Positions 38,293 through 47,276 of a stretch of DNA of 64,000 bases are shown piece after piece. Made by a program: the position numbers and the translations under genes. Below the pieces are notes generated by a model. It searched no databases. It was not told the DNA's origin and worked only from the letters and a program-made list of their open reading frames with translations. The stretch covers positions 310,001-374,000 of the forward strand of contig NZ_JABACI010000002.1 in assembly GCF_012524205.1 (NCBI RefSeq), read 5' to 3'. Numbering within the stretch: the first letter of the stretch is position 1; every line of letters starts with the position of its first letter. Source of the stretch: Microbacterium salsuginis. Its GTDB lineage: Bacteria > Actinomycetota > Actinomycetes > Actinomycetales > Microbacteriaceae.

Positions 38293-39977
38293 CACGATTT
38301 GACCACCTTTGCGAACCACTCGCTCGCTGACTCATTGGACAACAGCTTCTTCTCCGCATTCCGCTCGTCCCGCCAGAGTTGGCGTCGAGCCTCCTCATCG
38401 TCGGCAAGGCGGCCCACCAGTCGGGGAAGCATCCTGGCTGCTCGGTGTGCGTTTCGCGGGACGAGCGCCCGCCTCGGCACGATGTCCGCCTGAGCTCCGA
38501 CGTCTGTCGAGATGACCGGCACACCGTGCGCGAGGGCTTCTAGAGTCGTCAGGGTCAACCCCTCGTTGTGGGACGGCACTACCAGAATGTGTGCTTCTTC
38601 GAGGGTATCTGCGACAGGGATCGAGGAACCTCGCCTCGCCACAACGCCTTCGAGTCCGTACGAGCGCAGCAGGTCGTCAACCCACGCCGCCATCTCGCCA
38701 TCGCCGTGCATCACGAACCGGATATCCCGGCGAGTCCTGTGGAGCCGTCGAGCCATGGCCGCGAAGACCTCGGGAGCCTTCTGTCGTGCCATGCGGCCGA
38801 TAAACGCAACGACGAGCGGCTCGCCCGGTGCCCGTGAACGAAAGGTAGCGTCCTTCAAGTCCACCGTGAGGCCACCGAGGGGCGCCATGATGACCTTGTC
38901 CGCCTCGATCCTCTGCACCTCCACCAGCCAGCGCTTGAGCGTGGGGGAGATCACGTGATGCGTAGTGATCGCCTCGGTCACCAACGCGCTGCTGAGCGGA
39001 TATCCCCCGCCCCGGTACTCGACGATGTGTGTCGAATCGACGATCGGGATGCCAGGCCGCGAGCGCTCGATCCAGTGAAGTCGATCGTAGAGCCACTGAT
39101 TGTGGTGAACGACGACGCCTCGCACATCGAAGCTCTGGAGCAGTGCACTGAGAAGCTCTTCGACTCCGGGTGTCTGGGAACGGGAGGTCGAATCTGAGAA
39201 TGGAATGATGAGAGCGCCGTCAAGCTCCGCTCGCGCGACCCACGGGTGATGGGATTCTCTGTTGGTGAGCACGATGGGCAGGAAGCCGGCTTCGCGAGCC
39301 AAGCGCACAGACTCGAACGCCCATCGCTCCGCGCCGCCGAGCTCGAACCAGTGCAGACCGAACAAGATTGCTCGGGGCGCGAGATCCGCCGGCGGGGCAG
39401 CAGGAACGATCTCGTAGTCACTGTGGATTCCGCCGGGCTGAAATTCCGCTTCGTACTCGCGGCGGGGGGCGGGCTTCCGGAGCGCTCCGCGATGCCGCAG
39501 AAGCTCCACGTCGCGAAGCTCGTCGTACAGGAGAGGCGTGCGTGCCCGAATGGCTCGGAGTACGCGCCGGACGGGGTTCGGCGAGATGTCGCGCGGCGGG
39601 TCGAAGTCGAGCACTGCGTCACGAGAGATATGGACATGCCGCACCGAACCGGCCGTCAAGGCCAGCGATCTCGTCTCACCGACGATAGGTTCACGCGGGT
39701 CCGTCGGCACCAGACTCGTCGCAACGATCGTGAACTCCCTGCTCCGGTAGGCACGCGAGAGTCCGTTGAACGTCGAATCGTCGGTCGTCCGCGGAAGCGA
39801 GTCCCAGCCACCGCCGTACCCGTGTACTGTCAGCTCGCGCCCGGGGGCCATGAGCGCATGGAAGTTCAGGGCGCCGACCAACAACCGGCTCTCGCGGACA
39901 GAGAGATGGGCGGGAAGCTCGTCGGAACGGGTCAGGCGAAAAAGGGCCGGCTGTCCGAGGACGGTCTCAAGTGTCAC
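38289..39977 (-). CDS. Family 4 glycosyltransferase with long N-terminal extension
   Basis: A 562-residue protein. The GT-B catalytic part occupies about 205-560: FGLHWFELGGAERWAFESV (acceptor-side loop), IAFIGR-type VVAFIGRMARQKAPEVFAAM, RFVMHGDGEMAAWVD and the donor-binding HILVVPSHNEGLTLTTLEAL with the EGxxxxxLE motif. Residues 1-200 are hydrophilic and not recognised; they include HVHISRDAVLDFDPPRDI and may be a separate binding or second catalytic module. GTG start with a 50-nt leader after TAGGCT at 40028-40033. It leads the operon with the GlfT1-like enzyme and the LGFP protein. Confidence 0.82.
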   Translation of the reverse strand: MTLETVLGQPALFRLTRSDELPAHLSVRESRLLVGALNFHALMAPGRELTVHGYGGGWDSLPRTTDDSTFNGLSRAYRSREFTIVATSLVPTDPREPIVGETRSLALTAGSVRHVHISRDAVLDFDPPRDISPNPVRRVLRAIRARTPLLYDELRDVELLRHRGALRKPAPRREYEAEFQPGGIHSDYEIVPAAPPADLAPRAILFGLHWFELGGAERWAFESVRLAREAGFLPIVLTNRESHHPWVARAELDGALIIPFSDSTSRSQTPGVEELLSALLQSFDVRGVVVHHNQWLYDRLHWIERSRPGIPIVDSTHIVEYRGGGYPLSSALVTEAITTHHVISPTLKRWLVEVQRIEADKVIMAPLGGLTVDLKDATFRSRAPGEPLVVAFIGRMARQKAPEVFAAMARRLHRTRRDIRFVMHGDGEMAAWVDDLLRSYGLEGVVARRGSSIPVADTLEEAHILVVPSHNEGLTLTTLEALAHGVPVISTDVGAQADIVPRRALVPRNAHRAARMLPRLVGRLADDEEARRQLWRDERNAEKKLLSNESASEWFAKVVKSW

Positions 39978-40125
39978 GGTCGCGCGGCCTCTCGTCTGCG
40001 GTCTACAGGTCGGGGGAACCTGGAGAGCCTATCAGCGGCTCTCTCTCAGCAATCCGAGAGGGTCCTGCGGACTAGGATGTATTGGCCCGTCCGGGTCCAC
40101 CACCACATCAGCCTCGAGGAGGGCA
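39978..40125. promoter_or_regulatory. Divergent promoter region of the second glycan module
   Basis: Two outward -10 elements are visible: TAGGCT on the minus strand (40028-40033) for the GT4 operon and TAGGAT on the plus strand (40073-40078) for the second wzm-wzt. Both give leaders of about 40-50 nt; a strong GAGGAGGG precedes wzm. An imperfect repeat of GAGAG units lies between them (40040-40064). Confidence 0.5.
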
Positions 40126-40992
40126 ATGTCCCGCGTGTCCCCAGATTCCTCATTGCTCGAGGAACCCGGACGCAGCATCGGCCTGCTGGACGTCTTCCGA
40201 CGGCGCTACCTCCTTTCACTGATTGTTCGTAAGGAAGTCCAGATCCGTTACCGAGGCTCTGTCCTTGGCTGGGCCTGGTCCTATGTGAAGCCCCTCGTGC
40301 AGTTCGTGGTTTTCTACATCGCGATCGGCGTCTTCCTCGGCATGAACGGTCGCGTCGACTTCTTCCCGATCTACCTGCTGGCAGGCATCACGATCGTCAC
40401 GTTCTTCAACGAAGCCTTCTCGAACGGAACACGATCCCTCGTCGACAACGCGGCTCTGATCAAGAAGATCTACCTGCCGCGCGAAATGTTCCCCGTCGCG
40501 AGCATGATGATCGCCGCAGTCAACACGCTGCCGCAGATCGTGGTGGTTCTGATCATCGCCCTCTTCTTCGGTTGGGCACCATCGGCGCTCCAAGTTGCGG
40601 CCATCTTGGTCGCCCTGATCATCGTGGCCATTCTTGCAACCGGCCTCGGTCTGTTCTTTGGCGCTGTCAATGTGACGTTCCGAGACGCGCAGAGCTTTGT
40701 CGAGATCATCGTGATGTGTGCGGTCTGGGCCTCGCCTGTCATGTATCAGTGGGAGATGGTCGCCACGACCGTGCCAGACTGGCTCTTCGTCGTTTATCGC
40801 CTCAATCCGATCACACCTGCCGTAGAGCTCTTCCACTACGGGATCTGGTTCCCGCTCGAGCCTGGCGGCGCACAGCTACTGCCCGATCTCGGGCTCTTCA
40901 CTGCGATCGCGTTGGTGACGTCCGCCGCGCTGCTCCTTCTCGGCCAGTCCGTGTTCCGCCGTTTGGAGGGTCGATTTGCCCAGGACCTCTGA
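40126..40992 (+). CDS. wzm: Polysaccharide ABC exporter permease (Wzm type), second copy
   Basis: A 288-residue ABC-2 permease with six helices. The family motif VRKEVQIRYRGSVLGWAWSY is followed by KPLVQFVVFYIAIGVFLGM, NAALIKKIYLPREMFPVASM and WASPVMYQWEMV. It differs clearly from the first copy in this window, so it is a separate exporter and not a recent duplicate. The ATG at 40126 has GAGGAGGG just upstream. It overlaps its ATPase partner by 17 nt. Confidence 0.92.
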   Translation: MSRVSPDSSLLEEPGRSIGLLDVFRRRYLLSLIVRKEVQIRYRGSVLGWAWSYVKPLVQFVVFYIAIGVFLGMNGRVDFFPIYLLAGITIVTFFNEAFSNGTRSLVDNAALIKKIYLPREMFPVASMMIAAVNTLPQIVVVLIIALFFGWAPSALQVAAILVALIIVAILATGLGLFFGAVNVTFRDAQSFVEIIVMCAVWASPVMYQWEMVATTVPDWLFVVYRLNPITPAVELFHYGIWFPLEPGGAQLLPDLGLFTAIALVTSAALLLLGQSVFRRLEGRFAQDL

Positions 40993-41722
40993 AACCACCG
41001 CCGAACTGGCGAGTGTCGTAGTCGAGAACGTCCACAAGGATTTCAAGCTCCGCCATACTCACTCCATCAAGGAGACGGTCGTGGCAGCGGTACGCAGGAA
41101 GCCGCTGACGACGGATTTCCACGCCCTCGACGGCGTTTCCTTCACGATCAACGAGGGCGAAGCCGTCGCACTGCTCGGCTTCAACGGATCCGGGAAGTCG
41201 ACAACACTCAAGATGATCTCAGGAGTACTCACGCCTGATCGTGGCACGGTGCGCACACGCGGTCGCGTCGCGGGGCTCATCGAGGTCGGCGCCGGGTTCC
41301 ACCCGGACCTCTCGGGCCGAGAAAATATCTATCTCAACGCCGCTATCCTCGGGATGAGCAAGAAGGAGACTGAGGAACGCTTCGAGGAGATCGTCGCATT
41401 CAGTGAGATCGAGCAGTTCATCGACACGGAAGTCAAGCACTACTCCTCGGGGATGTTTCTTCGGCTTGCTTTCTCAGTGGCCATTCATACCGAAGTCGAC
41501 GTACTTCTCATCGACGAGATCTTGTCCGTCGGCGATGAGCCGTTCCAGAAGAAGTGTCTCGCGCGAATCCGAGAACTCCACGAAGCAGGGAAAACGCTCG
41601 TAGTGGTGTCGCACGATCTCGACATGGTTTCGACTCTCTGCCAACGGGGAATCCTGCTCAGCGGCGGCAAAATCGCTTTTGACGGCGACAGCAAGCAGGC
41701 AGTCGCGCAAATGCGCGCCTAG
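40976..41722 (+). CDS. wzt: Polysaccharide ABC exporter ATPase (Wzt/TagH type), second copy
   Basis: A 248-residue ATPase with Walker A GFNGSGKST, signature YSSGMFLRL, Walker B VLLIDEILSVGD and VSHDLDMV. The pre-core segment FKLRHTHSIKETVVAAVRRK resembles TagH/RfbB exporters. As in the first copy there is no C-terminal carbohydrate-binding domain. TTG start inside the end of wzm, with GGAGGG 6 nt before it. Partner of the permease encoded just upstream. Confidence 0.92.
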   Translation: MPRTSETTAELASVVVENVHKDFKLRHTHSIKETVVAAVRRKPLTTDFHALDGVSFTINEGEAVALLGFNGSGKSTTLKMISGVLTPDRGTVRTRGRVAGLIEVGAGFHPDLSGRENIYLNAAILGMSKKETEERFEEIVAFSEIEQFIDTEVKHYSSGMFLRLAFSVAIHTEVDVLLIDEILSVGDEPFQKKCLARIRELHEAGKTLVVVSHDLDMVSTLCQRGILLSGGKIAFDGDSKQAVAQMRA

Positions 41723-41726
41723 CGGC

Positions 41727-42854
41727 CTATAGCTCTGCGTGCAGCATCCATACTTTGTCGGCGGCCTCTTGCCAGGAGAACGCACGCCCCCGGTCGCCCG
41801 CAAGCACTCCGAGCCGTTCCGCGGCGGCGGTAGACCCCAACCCGCTCGCGAGCGCCTCGCCCATCCCTGATGCCACCACCGTGGCATCCGCACCAGGCAC
41901 CAGCACTCCCCCGTCCACCACTACCTCGTCGTGAACTGCTGAAGAGGCGGCCACTATCGGCACTCCCAAGGTCAAGGCGTCGACAACACGCCACGGGAAG
42001 GCCGCGCGTCGCGACGGCGCGACGAACGCCACCGCACCGCCGAACACGGCGCCACGATCCGCAGCGTCCAGCGAGCCGCGCACGTGCATCCGCCGCTCCG
42101 GCACCCCCGCCGCTGACGCCAGCTCGACGACCGCGGGCTCGTGACCATCCTCGACGTCGATCACCACGACGGGAAGATCCACACCGGATGCTGCAACCGC
42201 GGCAAGTCCGGTATCCAAGCCCTCCGAAGCCAACGGTCCGCCCGCCAGCAGCACGAAGCCCTCGGGCAGATCTAGCGCCCGGCGGCGCCCGATCTCGTCG
42301 GACGGGACTGAGAAGCCGAGCGGGGACGCGCCGGCGATGACCCTCACCCGATCGCCGAGCTGCGGCGCGATCTCGACCAGACGGGCGGCGAGCGAGTGCG
42401 TCGGCACGACGACGGCGTCAGCGTACTTGACCGCACGCCGCAGCATCGCCTTGTGCCAGGCGACGACGGGGCGAGGCAGCTCGACCGGTGCCTCCCACGG
42501 GCGAAGGTCCCACACGGTCACGACCGTCTGGTCGTTGTTGTGCACGCGGTCGTGCTTCACGAGTGGGGCGAACAGCGACGGCGAGTGGATCATGCCGCCG
42601 CCGAGTCCTGTCGCAAGCCCGAACTGGAGGGCACCCGACAGCTCGCGGCGCGCGAGCGCCGCACGCCGCACGTCCGCGAGACCAGGCACAGCCTCAGCCA
42701 CGTCCTCGCCACCTGCGGGCGCGATGGCCCCGACCTCGCACCCCGACGGGGCACCCGCCACCAACGCGCGAGCGAGTTCGCGAGAGGCCTCCGCCAAGGG
42801 CCGGTCGGTCGGCGCGACGACCTGATCGAGCACGACGCGCAGCGTGGCGACCAT
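41727..42854 (-). CDS. Family 4-like glycosyltransferase
   Basis: A 375-residue GT-B protein. The N-terminal half (LRVVLDQVVAPTDRPLAEAS, GGGMIHSPSLFAPL, VVTVWDLRPWEAPVELP, VPTHSLAARLVEIAP) and C-terminal half (FVLLAGGPLASEGLDTGLAA, VAFVAPSRRAAFPWRVVDAL) match the actinobacterial glycosyltransferase that sits with LCP genes. The usual EGFGLPxLE donor motif appears as RRAAFPWRVVDAL, a diverged version. The ATG shares one nucleotide with the LCP stop (TGATG). It belongs to the core purE-LCP operon and marks the right edge of island 1. Confidence 0.8.
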   Translation of the reverse strand: MVATLRVVLDQVVAPTDRPLAEASRELARALVAGAPSGCEVGAIAPAGGEDVAEAVPGLADVRRAALARRELSGALQFGLATGLGGGMIHSPSLFAPLVKHDRVHNNDQTVVTVWDLRPWEAPVELPRPVVAWHKAMLRRAVKYADAVVVPTHSLAARLVEIAPQLGDRVRVIAGASPLGFSVPSDEIGRRRALDLPEGFVLLAGGPLASEGLDTGLAAVAASGVDLPVVVIDVEDGHEPAVVELASAAGVPERRMHVRGSLDAADRGAVFGGAVAFVAPSRRAAFPWRVVDALTLGVPIVAASSAVHDEVVVDGGVLVPGADATVVASGMGEALASGLGSTAAAERLGVLAGDRGRAFSWQEAADKVWMLHAEL

Positions 42855-44326
42855 CAGCCCTCCGGCTCGGCGGTCGGCGTCGGCGGGTGGAGTGTGTTGT
42901 GCACCAGCTCCTTGACGTACGCGAAATCCGGGTTGTGCTCGTCGATCCCGCCCTTGGGCGTGAGCTCGATCGTCGTGACGGGCTGCTCGCGCGCCTTCAA
43001 CGCGAGGTCTGCGAGGAACGGCACGAGCGACTGCGGCAGATCGGTCTGGACGATGTCGGAGCCGGCAGCCGCGATCTCCTGGAAGCGCGTGAGCACCGTC
43101 TGCGGCGTGAACTGGGCGAGCATCGCCTGCTGCAGGATGCGCTGGCGCTCCATGCGGTCGAAGTCGTCCGTCGTATAGCGCGACCGGGCGTACCACTGGG
43201 CGGTGTCACCGTCCATGTGCTGCGGCCCGGCTTCGATCCATCCGATGGCCCACTCGTCGACCGGCTGGCCTGGATAGGCGGGCCCGCCGCCCTTCGGGAG
43301 TCGCTGCGCGACCTCGATGTCGACGCCGCCCAGGGCGTCGATGAGCGACGCGAACCCGTGCATGTCGATGAAGACGTAGTACGGGATCTCGATGCCGAGG
43401 ATGCCCTCGGCGGCGTCCTTGGTCGCCTCGATGGCAGGCTCGGAGCCGTTGGCCTCGGCATCCGGATACAGCGCGGTTCCGTCCTGGCAGACCTCGACCT
43501 CGGTGCGCAGCTGGTTGATGCCGCTCCCCCAGCCGCAGTTCGCGTCGGCGTGGCCCTCGTGCCCGTTCGGATACTTGTCCTGCATCGGACCTTCAGAGAA
43601 CGGGAAGTGCGGCATGTCGCGCGGGATGCCGGTGATCGTCGTCGCACCGGTCTCGGCGTTGACCGACACGACCGAGATGCTGTCGAACCGCATCGAGTCA
43701 CGGCCCTCGCCGCTGTCGGCGCCGAGGAGCAGGATGTTGTAGTACCCGTCCGACGGCTCGACCACGGGTCCGGTCGCCTGGAAGATCGCGCCGAGGGTGT
43801 CGCGGGTGGTTCCGGCGACGTTCGCCGCGTACGCGGCGCCTCCGCTCGCAACCACCAGCAGCGCGACGGCGAGGCCCGCGATGCCGAAGCGCGCGGCCGG
43901 CCCGGTCTTGACGAGCCGCACGAGGCGCAGCGTGTCGACTGTGAGGACGATCCACAGCACGGCATACGCGATCAGCAGCCCCTGCGCGATCAGCAACGGA
44001 AGGGGTCGCAGCAGCGCGAGGAAATCAGGGATCCATGCTCCGGTCGCGATGCTCAGGCCTGCGGTGGGCGCGAGCAGCGCGAACAGCACGGCGATGATCG
44101 CGAGCGTCCACAGCAGCAGCGTCGAGCCGAGTCCGAAGCGCCCGAGCCGCCGGTTCCCGGCGAGGGCCTGCGCCGACCCGGGCATCAGGAAGTTCAGCAG
44201 CACGAGCCACCACCCGCGCTTGGTCATGACGGCTCGGGAGGAGGAATCCGGATGCCGCATCGGGCGCTCTTCGACGACCGGGCGCCTGGGCGCGGCGGAG
44301 GATCGCGGCGGGCTCATGACGCTCAC
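42854..44326 (-). CDS. LytR-CpsA-Psr (LCP) family cell-wall glycopolymer ligase
   Basis: A 490-residue membrane protein. Four hydrophobic segments lie within residues 38-170; the extracytoplasmic LCP domain follows (about 195-400), with [16 protein letters not shown] and [14 protein letters not shown], and [13 protein letters not shown] carrying the conserved arginines and aspartates that hold the lipid pyrophosphate, then [13 protein letters not shown] and [19 protein letters not shown]. It transfers glycopolymer from a lipid carrier to peptidoglycan, the final step expected for the island product. Position matches M. tuberculosis Rv3267. GTG at 44326 overlaps purE by 4 nt; ATG at 44317 is an alternative. 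Confidence 0.92.
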   Translation of the reverse strand: MSVMSPPRSSAAPRRPVVEERPMRHPDSSSRAVMTKRGWWLVLLNFLMPGSAQALAGNRRLGRFGLGSTLLLWTLAIIAVLFALLAPTAGLSIATGAWIPDFLALLRPLPLLIAQGLLIAYAVLWIVLTVDTLRLVRLVKTGPAARFGIAGLAVALLVVASGGAAYAANVAGTTRDTLGAIFQATGPVVEPSDGYYNILLLGADSGEGRDSMRFDSISVVSVNAETGATTITGIPRDMPHFPFSEGPMQDKYPNGHEGHADANCGWGSGINQLRTEVEVCQDGTALYPDAEANGSEPAIEATKDAAEGILGIEIPYYVFIDMHGFASLIDALGGVDIEVAQRLPKGGGPAYPGQPVDEWAIGWIEAGPQHMDGDTAQWYARSRYTTDDFDRMERQRILQQAMLAQFTPQTVLTRFQEIAAAGSDIVQTDLPQSLVPFLADLALKAREQPVTTIELTPKGGIDEHNPDFAYVKELVHNTLHPPTPTAEPEG

Positions 44327-44838
44327 AGCGACTCCTTGAGCCGCCGGTTCTTCTCTTCGACCTGCCCCTCGAGGGTTCGCGCGTACTCCTCGATGCGATC
44401 GGCGACGGCCGGATCGGAGGCGCCGAGGATGCGTGCGGCGAGCAGGCCGGCGTTCTTCGCACCGTTGATCGAGACCGTGGCGACCGGGATGCCCGCGGGC
44501 ATCTGCACGATGCTCAGCAGCGAGTCGAGCCCGTCGAGAGTGCTCAGCTGGACTGGAACCCCGATGACGGGAAGAGCCGTGAGGGATGCCAGCATGCCCG
44601 GCAGGTGCGCCGCGCCACCGGCACCGGCGATGATGGCCTGCAGCCCGCGGCCTCGCGCCTCGCGGCCGTAGCGCATGAGCTTGTCGGGCGTCCGGTGGGC
44701 GGAGACGACTTCGACCTCGTGCGGGATGCCGAAGTCGGTGAGCGCCTGGGAGGCGTCGCTCATGACCCGCCAGTCCGAGTCGGAGCCCATCACGACGCCG
44801 ACCAGCGGCGCGTCAGCAGAATGCAGGTGCCCAGTCAC
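44323..44838 (-). CDS. purE: N5-carboxyaminoimidazole ribonucleotide mutase
   Basis: Purine biosynthesis: rearranges N5-CAIR to CAIR. It has 171 residues. Seen: [40 protein letters not shown] with the catalytic histidine, [19 protein letters not shown] and [24 protein letters not shown] start at 44838, with TAGCCT (44845-44850) ending 6 nt upstream, so leaderless. Its partner purK lies upstream on the same strand, separated by a small membrane gene. Confidence 0.96.
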   Translation of the reverse strand: MTGHLHSADAPLVGVVMGSDSDWRVMSDASQALTDFGIPHEVEVVSAHRTPDKLMRYGREARGRGLQAIIAGAGGAAHLPGMLASLTALPVIGVPVQLSTLDGLDSLLSIVQMPAGIPVATVSINGAKNAGLLAARILGASDPAVADRIEEYARTLEGQVEEKNRRLKESL

Positions 44839-44844
44839 CCGTCA

Positions 44845-44850
44845 AGGCTA
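44845..44850 (-). promoter_or_regulatory. Leaderless -10 element of purE
   Basis: TAGCCT on the minus strand ends 6 nt before the purE GTG; no ribosome site is seen. Confidence 0.55.
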
Positions 44851-44931
44851 GGGCGCATGCCTGGAAGATCCCCGCAACGGCGCGGCTGCGTCCGTGAACG
44901 AGCTGCGGCGAATCCATGACGACTCACGGTG

Positions 44932-45342
44932 TCAGCCGCGGCGGAAGTGAGGGTTCGACGACGGCAGCCACATCAGGACCACCGCGATCAGCGAGAGCAC
45001 GAGCCCACCCCACGACCAGATGCTGGGGCTCGTGAAGATCGAGCCGATCGCGAGCACTTCCAGGATCGTGATGACAACGCGGGCCCAGTTCTTTCCAGCG
45101 CGCATCTTGAAGACGACGACCAGCTCGACCGCCACGAAAAGGAGCGCGATCACTGCGGCGGTGATGACAACCGGTCCGCTGATGGTTGATGCCATCCCGT
45201 CCGAGTCGCCGAGCGAGACGAGGGCCAGGCCTGCGCCGAGAAGGAGGATCGCGCCGACGATGTCGAGGATCATTCCCAGAAGAAGTATCCAGAACGCGGC
45301 GCTGACGGTGGTCGGAACCGACGTGCGAGGTGTAGTCGTCAT
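44932..45342 (-). CDS. Small four-helix membrane protein of unknown function
   Basis: A 136-residue protein with four membrane helices (AAFWILLLGMILDIVGAIL, VVITAAVIALLFVAVELVVV, ARVVITILEVLAIGSIF and WGGLVLSLIAVVLMWLP) and short loops. The sequence VFKMRAGKNWARVVITILE recalls a widespread actinobacterial small membrane family with no assigned role. TAGCTT (45349-45354) ends 6 nt before the ATG at 45342, favouring this start over GTG 45348. It separates purE from purK. Confidence 0.7.
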   Translation of the reverse strand: MTTTPRTSVPTTVSAAFWILLLGMILDIVGAILLLGAGLALVSLGDSDGMASTISGPVVITAAVIALLFVAVELVVVFKMRAGKNWARVVITILEVLAIGSIFTSPSIWSWGGLVLSLIAVVLMWLPSSNPHFRRG

Positions 45343-45348
45343 GGCCAC

Positions 45349-45354
45349 AAGCTA
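45349..45354 (-). promoter_or_regulatory. Leaderless -10 element of the small membrane gene
   Basis: TAGCTT on the minus strand ends 6 nt before the ATG at 45342. Confidence 0.45.
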
Positions 45355-45434
45355 TCGAGGTGTCGCCGCAGAGCGGGGACCTCCCGACTGTGGATGTCGG
45401 GGCTGAGCCTCGGCAGCCAGGTGGTTTCAGCGAT

Positions 45435-46571
45435 TCAGTCGTCGAAGAAGGATGCCGCAGCCCGGGCCTCGTACGCGACATCGTCGAGGTTGCCGCCCAC
45501 GACGTTGACGTGCCCGACCTTGCGGCCAGGTCGCGGCGCCTTGCCGTAGGTGTGGATCTTGGCGCCCGGGTGCTCGGTCATCGCGGCGTCGAACCGGTCG
45601 TCGAGCGAGCCGTTGGTCGGCCCGCCGAGCACGTTCACCATGACAGCCCATTCCGACACCGGCGACGGGTCGCCGAGCGGCAGGTCGAGGACGGCCCGCA
45701 GATGCTGCTCGAACTGGCTGGTGACGGCGCCGTCCTGGCTCCAGTGCCCGCTGTTGTGCGGCCGCATCGCCAGCTCGTTGACGAGCAGGCGCTCATCGGT
45801 CGTCTCGAACAGCTCGACCGCCAGCATCCCGGTCACTTCCAGTCCTTCGGCGATCGTGATCCCGATGCGCGCGGCGACGTCCTCGAGCCGTCCCCCGGAA
45901 TGCGGCGCGGGAGCGATGACCTCGGCGCACACTCCGTCTCGCTGCACGGTCTCGACGACGGGGTAGGCCCGGACTGCGCCGGAGGGTCGTCGTGCGACCT
46001 GCTGCGCGAGCTCGCGCGTGAAGTCGACGAGCTCCTCGACCAGGAGAGCACCACCGCGCGCATCCTCCGCCAACGTCGCGAACCAGTCGTCGGCCTCCGT
46101 TCCCGTCGAGACGACGCGCACACCCTTGCCGTCGTAGCCGCCGCGCGGCGTCTTCACGACGGCGCGGCCACGGTGGTCATCGAGGAAGGCCTGCAGCTGC
46201 TCGGCATCGGTCACGGCCGCCCAGTCCGGTTGCGGCATCCCGAGTTCCTGCAGTCGGGCACGCATCACCAGCTTGTCCTGCGCGAAACGGAGGGCGTGAG
46301 GGCCGGGATGCACCGCGATGCCTGCGTCCACGAGCGTGGCGAGCACGGACTGCGGCACGTGCTCGTGGTCGAACGTCACCACATCGACATCGCGCGCGAA
46401 TGCGAGCACCGTCTCGGCGTCGCGGTAGTCGCCCACGGCGGTGGCGGCGAGGGATGCCGACATCCCGTCCTCCTCGGCGAGCACGCGCAGGTCGACCCCG
46501 AGCTCGACGGCCGGCGCGATCATCATGCGTGCCAGCTGCCCGCCGCCGACGACTCCTACTCGCAGCGCCAT
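45435..46571 (-). CDS. purK: 5-(carboxyamino)imidazole ribonucleotide synthase
   Basis: ATP-grasp enzyme that makes N5-CAIR from AIR, bicarbonate and ATP, the step before PurE. It has 378 residues. LRVGVVGGGQLARMM opens the protein; RAVVKTPRGGYDGKGVRVV is the ATP-binding loop, and the C-terminal EVTGMLAVELFET and NELAMRPHNSGHWSQDGAVT are diagnostic. The ATG at 46571 has AGGAGGGAG just upstream; a longer open frame into the intergenic region is not conserved. One of the few first genes here with a clear Shine-Dalgarno leader. Confidence 0.96.
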   Translation of the reverse strand: MALRVGVVGGGQLARMMIAPAVELGVDLRVLAEEDGMSASLAATAVGDYRDAETVLAFARDVDVVTFDHEHVPQSVLATLVDAGIAVHPGPHALRFAQDKLVMRARLQELGMPQPDWAAVTDAEQLQAFLDDHRGRAVVKTPRGGYDGKGVRVVSTGTEADDWFATLAEDARGGALLVEELVDFTRELAQQVARRPSGAVRAYPVVETVQRDGVCAEVIAPAPHSGGRLEDVAARIGITIAEGLEVTGMLAVELFETTDERLLVNELAMRPHNSGHWSQDGAVTSQFEQHLRAVLDLPLGDPSPVSEWAVMVNVLGGPTNGSLDDRFDAAMTEHPGAKIHTYGKAPRPGRKVGHVNVVGGNLDDVAYEARAAASFFDD

Positions 46572-46741
46572 GCCGCTCCCTCCTCGATGGGTCGGTTCCA
46601 TCATCCCGCACTCGCTCTGGCTCTCCGGCCACGACCGATATCGGGGCCGGGGTGGGCTTGATGGGATTTCATTTTGGTAACGAACAGATCGTCTCGAATC
46701 CGTAACCGAACTTTTCTCACCGGTGGCGGACACTCTCAGAT
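46572..46741. other. 170-bp divergent intergenic region, purK / sigma factor
   Basis: It contains the perfect 10-bp palindrome CCGATATCGG (46635-46644) and, on the plus strand, two related blocks GGTAACGAAC (46676-46685) and CGTAACCGAAC (46701-46711), 25 nt apart. The GTAAC blocks resemble -35 elements read by ECF sigma factors and could mean autoregulation of the sigma gene downstream. No clear -10 or ribosome site was identified. Confidence 0.35.
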
Positions 46742-47275
46742 GTGACCGACTTTGATTCCGACGACTGGGACCGCGTACTGAGCGGCGATTCTGCCGCCCT
46801 GGGCGACCTCTTCGCGCGACACGCTCCGCGGTTGTTTCGCCACGCTGCCCGGCTGGTGAGCGTCCGGGAGGACGCGAAGGACGCGGTCGTCATCGCCTTC
46901 TACGAGTTGTGGCGCAAACGCACGACCGTTCGTCTCGTCGACGGATCGCCCCTGCCGTGGCTGCTGAACACGACGGCCAACTCGGCCCGAAACCTCGAGA
47001 GATCGTCGCGTCGGTATCGCAAGCTCCTCGAAAGCATCGAGCGCCCACCGGAATCGGTGGCAGATGTAGCCCATTTCGAAGACTCGAGCGTCCCAGAAGC
47101 GCTGGACAAGCTCACTGCCCGCGAGCGGAGCGTTGTGGTACTCACACTCTTGGAGGGCTACTCGGAACGCGAGGCGGCAAACGCACTCGGAATCCCCGTT
47201 GGAACCGTGAAGTCCAGACTCGCGCGAGCTAAGGAACGGCTTCGCAGCGAACTCTCTCTTACTCAGGAGGCCTGA
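46742..47275 (+). CDS. ECF-type RNA polymerase sigma factor
   Basis: A 177-residue sigma-70 family protein. Region 2 covers about 10-80 (LFARHAPRLFRHAARLVSVR, EDAKDAVVIAFYELWRKR, PLPWLLNTTANSARNLER) and region 4 about 110-165 (LDKLTARERSVVVLTLLEGY, SEREAANALGIPVGTVKSRL), with the recognition helix at the end. There is no region 1 or 3 and no C-terminal extension. GTG start at 46742. The next gene starts 1 nt after its stop and encodes a single-pass membrane protein, as is usual for an anti-sigma partner. This pair is not part of the M. tuberculosis core order. Confidence 0.9.
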   Translation: MTDFDSDDWDRVLSGDSAALGDLFARHAPRLFRHAARLVSVREDAKDAVVIAFYELWRKRTTVRLVDGSPLPWLLNTTANSARNLERSSRRYRKLLESIERPPESVADVAHFEDSSVPEALDKLTARERSVVVLTLLEGYSEREAANALGIPVGTVKSRLARAKERLRSELSLTQEA

Positions 47276-47276
47276 A

